Below are positions 35,637 to 44,800 of a stretch of 45,670 nucleotides of DNA, in pieces. The DNA is from a virus. The stretch is from the IMG/VR virus record IMGVR_UViG_3300027782_000137, positions 1 to 45,670 of that record, one strand, 5' to 3'. The notes under the pieces are model-generated. The model searched no databases. It was not told the origin of the DNA and saw only the letters and a list, made by a program, of their open reading frames with translations. The position numbers and the translations under genes were made by a program. Each line of letters opens with the position of its first letter. Position 1 is the stretch's first letter.

Positions 35637-36350
35637 TAATTGGGATACCTGGGGGAGGTTCGTTATTCTCACTAGATAGCAGTCATTTACTTCGTTATAT
35701 TTGGCGGCAGAGTATAGCTGAGGCACTTCGTCTTTAATCGCTGAATTATACTTACAGCTTCGTCATTAAGTCTTCTTATCAATCACAACTTCGTCATAGA
35801 CAGTGTAGTAAATACAGCTCAACTTCATGCTGAATTGCTATACCTCTTCGCGGCAGTGAGCAACATCGTCTTGAGTTAATCTTCAGTTATTGTTTACAGC
35901 GTCTATTCGCAGTTATTTCGTTATTGGGATACCTGGGGGAGGTTCGTTATTCTTACTAGATAGCAGTTGTTCACTTTATTACATTCAGCGGCTGTGTATA
36001 GCTTATAGGCTCAAACTCTTCGTTTATTGTTTATGCTGGTATTTCACAGTTATTTCGTTATTGGGATACCCTAGGGGTATTCGTTATTCTTACTAGATAG
36101 CAGTCATTTACTTCGTTATATTTGGCGGCAGAGTATAGACAATAGGGGGCAATCCTTCGTTTATTCTTTATACTGAAAGATGCAGTTATTTCGTTATTGG
36201 GATACCTGGGGGAGGTTCGTTATTCTTACTAGGTAGCAGTTGTAGACTTTTATACATTTTGCCTCTGGGTATAAAGAATAGGGGGCAAGTCTTCGTTTAT
36301 TCTAATAGCAGTCTAATCGTATTCCTTCGTTTATTCTAATAGGCAGTGTA
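35637..36350. repeat. Non-coding repeat array (hairpin plus TTCGT motifs)
   Basis: Four copies of a core of about 44 bp start with TTGGGATACC at 35640, 35924, 36061 and 36197 and end with ACTAG(A/G)TAGCAGT. Spacings are 284, 137 and 136 bp, so one unit may have been lost between copies 1 and 2. Copies 2-4 extend upstream with CAGTTATTTCGTTA. Each core has a short hairpin, ACCT-GGGGG-AGGT in three copies and ATACCC-TAG-GGGTAT in copy 3. Close to 20 TTCGT motifs are scattered between. The motifs 'gcggcagagtatag' recur. No coding frame fits. Confidence 0.75.
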
Positions 36351-36444
36351 TTGCGATTTATTGGGGTTGTTTATAGAAACCGTTGCCCGTATATAATTCT
36401 AGGAGTCCCACTATTCCTAAAGGCTGTTGCTAACCATCTTCACA

Positions 36445-36561
36445 TATATAAATTCTCTAAAAATTTTCCCAGAAGTAAAAAGACTTTTCATATACCATCT
36501 CTCTCTCTCACACACTTTTGAGTATATAAAAATTCTCTAAAAATTTTTCCCAGAAGTAAAA
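36445..36561. repeat. AT-rich direct repeat pair
   Basis: TATATAAATTCTCTAAAAAT then TTTCCCAGAAGTAAAA (36445-36480) recurs at 36523-36561 with two extra A/T bases. The gap contains a CTCTCTCTC-CACACAC tract. It could be a pair of promoter- or binding-site repeats before the 36613 gene; TATATAAA is late-promoter-like but not exact. Confidence 0.6.
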
Positions 36562-36612
36562 CTGTTTTTATCTATATAATTCTTGGTAAGACTATTATAA
36601 AATAAAAGAAAA

Positions 36613-36750
36613 ATGAATTTAGAAGAATACGAAAAAGACCTCTTAATTGAAGCACTAGATTATCGCCTAGAGAATGATGAAAGTCTTCTTTATTGCACAG
36701 GACTAAAAGAGAATTTAGAAGATTTGAAATGTAAATTTGAAGAAGAATGA
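36613..36750 (+). CDS. Very small acidic helical protein
   Basis: 45 residues: MNLEEYEKDLLIEALDYRLE then NDESLLYCTGLKENL. AAAAGAAAAATG is its leader. A GAGAGAGAG tract starts at its stop. Unknown. Confidence 0.55.
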   Translation: MNLEEYEKDLLIEALDYRLENDESLLYCTGLKENLEDLKCKFEEE

Positions 36751-36795
36751 GAGAGAGAGAGAGAGAAAAAGAGTAATATATAATGTTGACGAGTA

Positions 36796-36830
36796 TGTTA
36801 TAATATACTTGTAATTAAATACAATTACAA
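36796..36830 (+). promoter_or_regulatory. Extended -10 promoter with start-proximal hairpin
   Basis: TGTTATAAT (-10 at 36799-36804), then TTGTAATT (36809-36816)/AATTACAA (36823-36830), 8 bp perfect, 2 nt before ATG 36833. It could limit translation of the HNH gene, like the larger cassettes at 7.1 and 11.8 kb. Confidence 0.5.
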
Positions 36831-36832
36831 TT

Positions 36833-37310
36833 ATGACTAATATGATAGAACGATTCTATAATTACCTTCCAGATATTAGATGAATCAATATGTTGGGAAT
36901 GGAAGGGATATAAAGATAAAAATGGTTATGGTGTATTCTCTCATAATGGCAAATCAGTAAAATCTCATAGATTATCCTATGAGATTCATTATGCCGAACC
37001 ATTAAATAATTTACATTGCTTACATAAATGTGATAATCCTAAATGTGTAAATCCCCTACATTTATTTTCTGGGACAATACTAGATAATATGAAAGATAAA
37101 ATATCAAAAGGTAGATGTTACACTGGAAATCAAAAAGGAGAAAACAATGGAGCATCAAAATTACTAAATGAGCAGGTAATAAAAATAAGAGAATTATATA
37201 AAACAGGAAATTATACAACTATCAAACTTGGAAACATGTATGGAGTTAATCGCTCTACAATATCATACATAACAAATAACAAAACCTATAAACATTTATT
37301 GGAGGATTGA
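36833..37310 (+). pseudogene. HNH homing endonuclease with frameshift
   Basis: The first frame reads MTNMIERFYNYLPDIR and stops at 36881. One base further on, the +1 frame goes on as LDESICWEWKGYKDKNGYGV, the usual start of HNH_3 enzymes, then SHRLSYEIHY, LHCLHKCDNPKCVNPLHL (His/Cys metal core), GTILDNMKD and a C-terminal helix-turn-helix (LGNMYGVNRSTISYITNN). A single extra base near 36878 breaks it. From the internal ATG 37089 only the DNA-binding tail (73 residues) would be made. Confidence 0.75.
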
Positions 37311-37313
37311 ATT

Positions 37314-38078
37314 ATGTCAAAAAAAGGATTTACGGTGAAAGCTAAGCTCCCAGAAAGAGCAGCACCAAGCGAAGAAGAAGTTAATCTATTAGAAGCAAAA
37401 GAGTCAATTCGTGGTAAAACAATTGTATTCTGTTTACCTGGGCGAGGAGTTTCTTATGTTTTTCTGAAGAACTTTGTTCAATTATGTTTTGATTTAGTTC
37501 AAGCTGGCGCATCAATTCAGATTTCTCAAGATTATTCATCAATGGTGAATTTTGCTCGTTGTAAGTGTCTTGGAGCAAATGTTCTTCGTGGTCCAGACCA
37601 ATTACCTTGGGATGGTAAATTGAATTATGATTATCAACTTTGGATTGACTCTGATATTGTTTTTAACACTGAAAGTTTTTATCGTTTGGTTGCAATGGAT
37701 AAAGATATTGCTTCTGGATGGTATCTTACAGAGGATGGAAGTACTTCTTCATGTGCTCATTGGTTAGAAGAGGATGACTTTAAGAATAATGGTGGAGTGA
37801 TGAATCACGAGACTATCGAAACACTACCAAAGCGTCGTAAACCATTTACAGTAGATTATACTGGATTTGGCTGGACTTTAATTAAGAATGGTGTCTTTGA
37901 GCACCCTGAAATGAAATATCCTTGGTTCGCACCGAAGATGCAAGTATTTGGAAATGGTGAAGTGCAAGATATGTGCGGAGAGGATGTTTCTTTCTGTCTA
38001 GATGCAATTGCTGCAGGCTATCAGATTTGGGTAGACCCTCTTTGCAGAGTAGGTCACGAAAAGACAAGAGTGCTGTGA
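37314..38078 (+). CDS. GT-A-fold glycosyltransferase-like protein
   Basis: 254 residues. KTIVFCLPGRGVSYVFLKNF and ARCKCLGANVLRG lead to a DxD-type motif LWIDSDIVF (Asp112-Ser-Asp114), the metal/nucleotide-sugar site of GT-A enzymes. HxxxW and GEDVSFCLDAIAAGYQIWVD near the C-terminus match the 'ED..f..r....G' acid pair. A Shine-Dalgarno GGAGG lies 10 nt upstream, unlike most genes in the accessory region. Cyanophages often carry such enzymes near structural genes, possibly to decorate virions or act on cell-surface sugars. Donor unknown. Confidence 0.75.
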   Translation: MSKKGFTVKAKLPERAAPSEEEVNLLEAKESIRGKTIVFCLPGRGVSYVFLKNFVQLCFDLVQAGASIQISQDYSSMVNFARCKCLGANVLRGPDQLPWDGKLNYDYQLWIDSDIVFNTESFYRLVAMDKDIASGWYLTEDGSTSSCAHWLEEDDFKNNGGVMNHETIETLPKRRKPFTVDYTGFGWTLIKNGVFEHPEMKYPWFAPKMQVFGNGEVQDMCGEDVSFCLDAIAAGYQIWVDPLCRVGHEKTRVL

Positions 38079-38135
38079 GTCAGAGAACTCTTGACAGGGG
38101 TTCAAGCTCCTTGTAGGATAAGTAGGTAAACAATT

Positions 38136-38150
38136 AGAGAGAGAGAGAGA
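38136..38150. repeat. GA tract used as leader
   Basis: GAGAGAGAGAGAGAG directly before GGTCCT-ATG 38157. A polypurine tract here could act as a ribosome site. Confidence 0.55.
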
Positions 38151-38156
38151 GGTCCT

Positions 38157-38291
38157 ATGGCGCTAAACCGAAAGGATATGAAGATTGAGAGTCAACCAAA
38201 AAATACTCGTCAAGGTCAAGGCAGAAATACAAAATATGCCTGCACGAGTTCTAATAAAGCTCGGAAAAAATACAGAGGACAAGGAAGATAA
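38157..38291 (+). CDS. Small basic cyanomyovirus-type protein
   Basis: 44 residues: MALNRKDMKIESQPKNTRQG then QGRNTKYACTSSNKARKKYR. Its very basic, low-complexity text matches a tiny protein I recall from T4-type cyanophages just upstream of the baseplate genes. Function unknown; RNA or DNA binding is plausible from charge. Confidence 0.75.
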   Translation: MALNRKDMKIESQPKNTRQGQGRNTKYACTSSNKARKKYRGQGR

Positions 38292-38299
38292 TTAATACT

Positions 38300-38890
38300 A
38301 TGGAAGTTGAAGATGAGTTTCTCTCAATAAATCCAAAAGATTTATGGGTATATAATAAACTTCAACTTTCAACTCTTCTTGAATACAATTGTGGTCCCGC
38401 AGGAATGAAAGTACATTCTTCGGGACCTTACATTGTAAGACCTTCTGTGAATTTTATGGGAATGAGTCGAAATGCTCGTAAATTACATCTAGAATCCTCT
38501 ACAGAACATTTACATCCTGGTGAATTTTGGTGTGAAATCTTTAAAGGTGAGCACTTAAGCGTAGATTTTTATCATTATGAGCCTGTTTTAGTCGTGAAGG
38601 GGTTTAGAAATGTAAAAAATTCGTTTTCTAAGTGGAATTCTTGGTGTAAAGTGCAACGTTCTATTGAATTTCCTGAAATTCTAAGAGATTTAGTAGGAAA
38701 GTACGAGTACATAAACTGTGAATTTATTGGAAATATGCTGATTGAGGTGCAATTTAGGCCCAATTCTGATTTTAGATATGGAAATTCTATTGCAATACCT
38801 GTATGGAAAGGTGAAAAACCTCATTTCTATAAAAATTTTAGATATGTAGATGATTTTGACTCCGATAGATTGGGATTTTGGATAAAATAA
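38300..38890 (+). CDS. Conserved cyanophage protein of unknown function
   Basis: 196 residues: LWVYNKLQLSTLLEYNCGPA, GMKVHSSGPYIVRPSVNFMG, HLHPGEFWCEIFKGEHLSVD. These segments match a protein I recall from T4-type cyanophages in this neighbourhood. YIVRP and 'GEFWCEIFxGEH' could be active-site strands, but no enzyme family is recognised. It sits 8 nt after the previous gene. Confidence 0.7.
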   Translation: MEVEDEFLSINPKDLWVYNKLQLSTLLEYNCGPAGMKVHSSGPYIVRPSVNFMGMSRNARKLHLESSTEHLHPGEFWCEIFKGEHLSVDFYHYEPVLVVKGFRNVKNSFSKWNSWCKVQRSIEFPEILRDLVGKYEYINCEFIGNMLIEVQFRPNSDFRYGNSIAIPVWKGEKPHFYKNFRYVDDFDSDRLGFWIK

Positions 38891-38929
38891 ATAATCTTTT
38901 GGAGTTTTATGTAATTGGAACAGTTTTCA

Positions 38930-39256
38930 ATGGGTAAGCATCTCATTTTAGAGGTGTATGATGTAGATTCTAACCTTTTAGATAATATAAACCACCTACA
39001 AGAGGTAATGATCAGAGGTATAGAACGTGCAAAGATGACTATTTTGAACGTTTTTTCGCATCATTTTAAACCTCAAGGTATTACCATTGTAATTGCACTC
39101 GCAGAAAGTCATACAACGTGTCATACTTGGCCTGAAGAAGGTACAATTGCAATTGATGTTTATACTTGTGGTGATAAAAACCCAAAGATTATTGTTATTG
39201 AACTACTTAAATATCTTAATTCTTATAATTATAAATTAAGAGAAATATATAGATAG
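38930..39256 (+). CDS. speD: S-adenosylmethionine decarboxylase (SpeD type)
   Basis: 108 residues from ATG 38930 (MGKHLILEVYDVD), the usual N-terminus; a TTG 15 nt earlier is possible, with GGAG at 38901. LAESHTTCHTWPEEGTIAID includes the autocleavage site Glu59-Ser60, where Ser becomes the pyruvoyl group, His65 and, further on, Cys80 of YTCGD. The enzyme makes decarboxylated SAM for spermidine synthesis. speD is a known auxiliary metabolic gene of cyanophages. Length matches bacterial class 1B enzymes. Confidence 0.92.
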   Translation: MGKHLILEVYDVDSNLLDNINHLQEVMIRGIERAKMTILNVFSHHFKPQGITIVIALAESHTTCHTWPEEGTIAIDVYTCGDKNPKIIVIELLKYLNSYNYKLREIYR

Positions 39257-39319
39257 TTTTAGAGATTTAGAAACCTCTTTAAAAGTTTCTCCTGTAACTT
39301 TAAATAGGAGATTAAACAA

Positions 39320-39559
39320 ATGGCTATTTCACCAGTGGATAGAAACACCCAGTATATGAAAGATACTTGGGGAACTACAAAACTCATCACAGATTATGGC
39401 TCGGAGCCCAGAAAAATTCTTCAAGAAATTATGTATGACCCTGCTCTTACTGAAAAAAGTACAAAGCAAGAGTTATTTGAAACTAGTGATGATGAATTTT
39501 CATATGGAATTGAACCCAGTTATAAAATTCAAACTCATCAGAAATTGATAAATGAATGA
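39320..39559 (+). CDS. Small protein upstream of gp25
   Basis: 79 residues (MAISPVDRNTQYMKDTWGTT...). AGGAG lies 9-13 nt upstream. Its position directly before gp25 suggests a small structural or assembly factor; the sequence itself shows no motif. Confidence 0.7.
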   Translation: MAISPVDRNTQYMKDTWGTTKLITDYGSEPRKILQEIMYDPALTEKSTKQELFETSDDEFSYGIEPSYKIQTHQKLINE

Positions 39560-39588
39560 ATAAATAACATTGGTATCATTTTATTTTA

Positions 39589-39990
39589 ATGGCAATTCAA
39601 ATATCAAGAGGGTTTAAAGATATTAGCTTTTCTTTTACTAAAAATCCAATTACAAATGATATTTTAATTCTTCAAAATGAAGACGCCATTAAAAAATCTG
39701 TCATAAATCTGGTTCGCACACAAATAGGAGAACGATTCTTTAATAATTTAATTGGCTCCTCCACTCAAAAATCATTATTTGAATTAAATATAGAAGAAGT
39801 TGCTACAGTAATAGATGAAGAAATTAGCAACTTATTAAATAATTTTGAACCTAGAATAAGATTAAGAGAGGTTTATGCCGAACCAGATTATGATTCCAAT
39901 GATTTGAATATAAAAATTCAGTATGATATTATAGGATTACCTGTTCCGACTCAAAATATAGAGTTTTTACTTCAACCCACTAGGCTGTAA
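39589..39990 (+). CDS. 25: Baseplate wedge subunit gp25-like
   Basis: 133 residues, the same size as T4 gp25 (132). ISRGFKDISFSFTKNPITND, the conserved NLVRTQIGERFFNNLIGS and an FEPRIRL...EVYAEPD segment are typical of gp25/gpW lysozyme-fold wedge proteins. gp25 links wedge to sheath, initiating sheath assembly. It overlaps gp6 by 1 nt, and the order gp25-gp6 is conserved in T4-type phages. Confidence 0.92.
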   Translation: MAIQISRGFKDISFSFTKNPITNDILILQNEDAIKKSVINLVRTQIGERFFNNLIGSSTQKSLFELNIEEVATVIDEEISNLLNNFEPRIRLREVYAEPDYDSNDLNIKIQYDIIGLPVPTQNIEFLLQPTRL

Positions 39991-41888
39991 TGTCATTTAA
40001 TCAATTTACAAATTTAGACTTTAATAGTTTAAGAACTCAGATTAAAGATTATTTAAGAGCAAACAGTAATTTTACTGATTTTGACTTTGAAGGGTCTAAT
40101 TTTTCAATATTAATTGATACTCTAGCATATAATTCTTATATTACAGCCTTTAATACAAATATGGCTGTAAATGAAAGCTTTATAGATAGCGCCACATTAA
40201 GAGAGAATGTGGTTTCATTAGCAAGAAATATAGGTTATGTTCCTCGTTCAAAACGAGCATCTCGTGCTATTGTAAATTTTTCAGTAGATACTTCAGCATT
40301 TGATTTGAACAAAAATATAAAAACCATCACTTTAAAGGCTGGTATCGTATCACTTGGATTAGTTCAAAATGGAACTTTTATTTTTTCTATTCCTGAAGAT
40401 ATTACAGTTTCAGTTGATAGTAATCAGACTGCACTATTTGAAAATATTGAAATATATGAAGGTACATATTTAACCAAAAATTTTAATGTAAATTATGGCA
40501 CACCAAATCAAAAATTTATAATACCTAACTCTGGTGTAGATAGCACAACTGTAAAAGTTAAAGTAGTTACAAATATAACAGAAGATTATCAGCAATTTTC
40601 AAATATTTTTAAAGTAAAAAAGGAAACTCGTTTATATTTACTTCAAGAGGTTTTAGATGAAAAGTATCAAATTATATTTGGTGATGGAATTTTAGGAAAA
40701 AGACCAGATAATGGTGCATCCATCTTTGTAAGCTACATTGTAACTAACGGCCTTTCTGGTAATGGCGCAAGAAATTTTAGTTTCTCTGGAATTCTTAGGG
40801 ATAATAACAACAATGTAATTACAACTGGTATTTCACTTATAACTACGATTCAAGCTTCTGAAAATGGTGACGATATTGAACCTTTAGATAGTGTAAAATA
40901 CCTTGCACCAAGAGTATATGCATCTCAATACAGAGCAGTTTCTTCTAATGATTATAAGAGCTTAATTCCTTTTATTTTTCCTAATGTAGAATCAGTAAAT
41001 TCTTATGGTGGAGAAGAACTACCAATTCCAGAATATGGAAAAGTTTTTATTTCAGTAAAGCCAAAAAATGGAACGTATCTTTCAAGAGCAACAAAAGAAA
41101 GAATTTTAAAACAACTTAAAACATATTCTATTGCAGGAATTAAACCTGAATTGGTAGATTTAAAATATCTTTTTATTGAATTAAGTTCAAATGTATATTA
41201 TAATAAGAGTAAAGTAAATAATATAGATAATTTAAGATCAAGTGTAATTAATACGATTACGAATTACTCAAAATCTTCTGATTTAAATGTTTTTGGTGGA
41301 AGATTTAAATATAGTAAAATGACTTCATTAATTGATAATACAAGCAATAGTATTACTTCAAATATTACTACAGTTAAAATTAGAAGAAATCTATTTCCAA
41401 TTTTAAATAAAAATGCAACTTATGAAGTATGTTTCGGAAATCGTTTTCATATTACAAAATCAAATATTTTAGATGGAAGAGGTTATAATATTAAATCTAG
41501 TGGATTTACAATACAGAACATCGCCGATACTTTATATCTTGGAGACACTCCAACTTCAAATACTGAAGGTGTACTGTTCTTTTTTAAACTTGTAAATAAC
41601 TTACCTGTAAGTGTAACTCCAAATGTGGGCAAAATTGATTACAAAAAAGGTGAAATTATGTTAAGCTCTGTAATATTTACCTCATTTGAGGGTACAGAAA
41701 TACAAATTGAAGCCACTCCAGAATCAAATGACGTTATTGGGTTAAGAGAGCTATATCTTATACTAAATACAACTAACCTAAACGTTCAAATGGTAGAAGA
41801 TACTTTAGCTTCTGGTTATGATCTTTCAGGTGAAAGCTATAATGTATCTTCTAGCTATAATAAAGATTCCTTTATAAGACCAAAATGA
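39990..41888 (+). CDS. 6: Baseplate wedge subunit gp6-like
   Basis: 632 residues (T4 gp6: 660). LDFNSLRTQIKDYLRANSNF, DFEGSNFSILIDTLAYNSYI, ESFIDSATLRENVVSLARNI and GYVPRSKRAS are hallmark gp6 segments; a central beta domain with IFGDGILGKRPDNG follows. gp6 dimers join neighbouring wedges into the inner baseplate ring. It overlaps the next gene by 4 bp. Confidence 0.93.
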   Translation: MSFNQFTNLDFNSLRTQIKDYLRANSNFTDFDFEGSNFSILIDTLAYNSYITAFNTNMAVNESFIDSATLRENVVSLARNIGYVPRSKRASRAIVNFSVDTSAFDLNKNIKTITLKAGIVSLGLVQNGTFIFSIPEDITVSVDSNQTALFENIEIYEGTYLTKNFNVNYGTPNQKFIIPNSGVDSTTVKVKVVTNITEDYQQFSNIFKVKKETRLYLLQEVLDEKYQIIFGDGILGKRPDNGASIFVSYIVTNGLSGNGARNFSFSGILRDNNNNVITTGISLITTIQASENGDDIEPLDSVKYLAPRVYASQYRAVSSNDYKSLIPFIFPNVESVNSYGGEELPIPEYGKVFISVKPKNGTYLSRATKERILKQLKTYSIAGIKPELVDLKYLFIELSSNVYYNKSKVNNIDNLRSSVINTITNYSKSSDLNVFGGRFKYSKMTSLIDNTSNSITSNITTVKIRRNLFPILNKNATYEVCFGNRFHITKSNILDGRGYNIKSSGFTIQNIADTLYLGDTPTSNTEGVLFFFKLVNNLPVSVTPNVGKIDYKKGEIMLSSVIFTSFEGTEIQIEATPESNDVIGLRELYLILNTTNLNVQMVEDTLASGYDLSGESYNVSSSYNKDSFIRPK

Positions 41889-44800
41889 CTGACACTAGAT
41901 TAGTAAAAATAGAAAGTATTTTAGAATCTCAAATTCCTAGTTTTTTATCATCAGATTCTCCACTCTTTAAGGAATTTTTAACTCAATATTATATTTCACA
42001 AACACATTCAACTGGAACATTAGATCTTGCGAATAATCTAACAGACTATAAGAATATCTCAACTTATGCTTCTGAAAAATTATACACGTTAAATCATACT
42101 TGTTATTTAATTGAGAATGTATTTAGTTTTGATGACGAAATTGAAGTTAACTCTGCTGTAGGATTTCCAGATAAATATGGATTAATTCAAATTGATAATG
42201 AGATTATCACATATACTGGAATTTCAGAAGAAAACTCTAAAGTCAAATTTACAGGATGTATTCGCGGTTTTAGTGGAATATCTAAAATTGATGGCAGTCA
42301 AGATGAAAGTGGATTAACATTTTCAACTACATTTGCAGAAGAGCATTTATCTGGTGCAGTGGTTAAAAATTTAAATTCTATTTTTTATGAAAAATTATTT
42401 CAAAAATTTAAGTCTCATTATTTACCTGACTTTGAAGAAAGAAAATTTAATTCTAAAGTTGATTTAGAATTAATTTTGAGTCGTGCTAAAGATTTTTATC
42501 TTACAAAAGGGACAGACACATCTTTTAAAATATTATTTGATATTTTATATGATGATCCTATTAGTATAATTAAACCACGGGAATATGTAATTCGTTCGTC
42601 AGATGACGTATATTTAACTACTAAGAATATTTTAGTAGAACCATTATTTGGAACTTTTGATCCACCTGAAGTTATTGGATACACTATAACCCAAGATTTA
42701 CCAAGTGGAGTAACCGCAAGTGCTGCAATTTATAATATAGAGTTTAGACCAACAGATGAACTTAATTTATATGAGATTTCATTAGATTCTGAGTCATTAG
42801 TATATAATTTTATTACAACTAAAAAAACAACTATTCTTGAAATATTTTCAGATAGTATTATAGTAGATTCTACTGTTGGATTTAAAGATACTGGAAAATT
42901 GTATGTAAGAATAAAGAATGAAGGTAAAACTTTTACTATTATTAGTCTTTATTATTCTGGTAAGACAATTAATAAATTCTTAAATATAACAGAAATTGAT
43001 GCAACATCGTATAACAGCATAAAAGTAGGAGATGATGTTATAGAAGATAATTTACTTCAAATTACTTTAGATGATGCATCTAAAGTTCAATTTAGACTTT
43101 CAAATGTAATTGAAAATTTTGATTATTCCGATACAAACACAATTAAAGTTGGTGATATAATATATCTTTCTTCTTTTGGCGATAATTATTCAGATAAGCC
43201 AGAGTTTAATAGTTGGATTTATAATTATCCAACATATCATGAAATTGAAAGTGTAGATGCTACTTTTATTAAGCTTAAAGATTCTGTTAAATTTATAAAA
43301 GGAGATATAGTAGAATTAACAGACAAAAATAATAATTCCATCATAACTAAGGTTGAAGATATAATACCTGACCAAAATAAAATACAAGTTGAAAACATTT
43401 CGGGTGAACCCAAAGTAAAATTAAAAAGAAAGATACTTAAAAATAATATTTTTAATACAGAATGTGTAAATATTCAAAATACTTATTTTAATGAAAATAA
43501 TGATAGTGTAGTTGTAGCTTCTTCAGGATTACCTTTAACTTTAGATTTATCGCAAATTAATTCATATTCATTTATTCTTACTGGAATTGGTGCAACTTTT
43601 GTAACAAGAAAACTAGATAATTCGGTTGATATTGCTCATAACTTATTAAGTGGAAACAAAATTTATATAAATTCAAATAATATAGGAATTTCTACAGGAC
43701 AATATTTTGTAAGGAAAGTAGATAACTTTAGGATTTCTTTATATCGAAGTACAGGAGATTTATACTTAAGCTTTGCAAAAAATATAGGTGCATCTCAATA
43801 TTCTAACCCGATTAATATAACTAATTCCTCTCCTAATAATGTTATTGGAATTGCTAGTATATCCGGTTATGAAAATGCAGACAATAACTTATCCAATCAA
43901 TTATTGCTTAAGGAATTTAAAATTCGCACAAAAGGTTCTGTGGTGCCTCTTTTTGATGACCTAGTTATTTACGACATTGGTGATACAGGCCCCCCTACAC
44001 CTCCTACACCTACTCCTACATATATCTTTGGTACTATTCCAACTTCTATCAATGAGGGTTTTTCAGGTACTTTTAATCTCAATACCACTAATGTATCCAA
44101 TAATACCACATTATATTGGACTATTAATAATATAACTACTATTAATAATGATTTTAGTGTTACTTCTGGTTCTTTTACAATTAATAGTGATACTGGTTCT
44201 TTCAATATTACAACAATTGCAGACTCTACAACTGAAGGTGGAGAAACCTTTACGGTCTCTGCCCGAATTAATAGTATCTCTGGAACAGTAGTTGCTACAA
44301 GTAATATTGTATCAATTAATGATACTTCTATTGCACCTGTTGGCCCTTGCGCTCCCGGCGCTGTGACAGTGCCCATGTATAGTTTGCCCGCAAACCCTAA
44401 TGCACTAACGATTGATAATACTATTCGTGTTTTTGGCTTTCATTTTATAACGTTTACCAGTCGGGTGCTCAAGAAGGTTGGGATCTACGCTCAGACAACA
44501 ACTGACCACAGTATCGGCATCTGGGATTTTTCTGTTACTCCGCCCTTATTACTATGGCAGAAACAGATACTCCTGTCGGACCCATACATCCTTAATCAGG
44601 GGTTCCGCTGGTATGACGGACCTAACCTGATATTGCAAGCAAATAGGGACTACGTGGTAGCAGCAACCTGGGGCAATAGCGATCCATTCCCCTTTCAGTT
44701 AAACGCATCGGTTGGCGTTGAAGAATTAAATATATCTAATATCTCGCTAAACAATACCGCGAGGATTGTATCGGGAAACCCTCTTCCGTCGTCGTACCTG

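Noticed and set aside
35890-36096. Forward ORF of 68 codons inside the repeat array
   Set aside because: It spans two repeat cores with no ribosome site, and the repeats do not keep one frame.
35637-36350. CRISPR array
   Set aside because: Repeats are about 44-58 bp with periods near 137 bp and partly similar spacers, and no cas gene is present.
43969-44376. Reverse-strand ORF in the tail gene
   Set aside because: It is a low-complexity Val/Leu shadow opposite the Thr/Asn-rich Calx-beta region, which is an open frame on the + strand.
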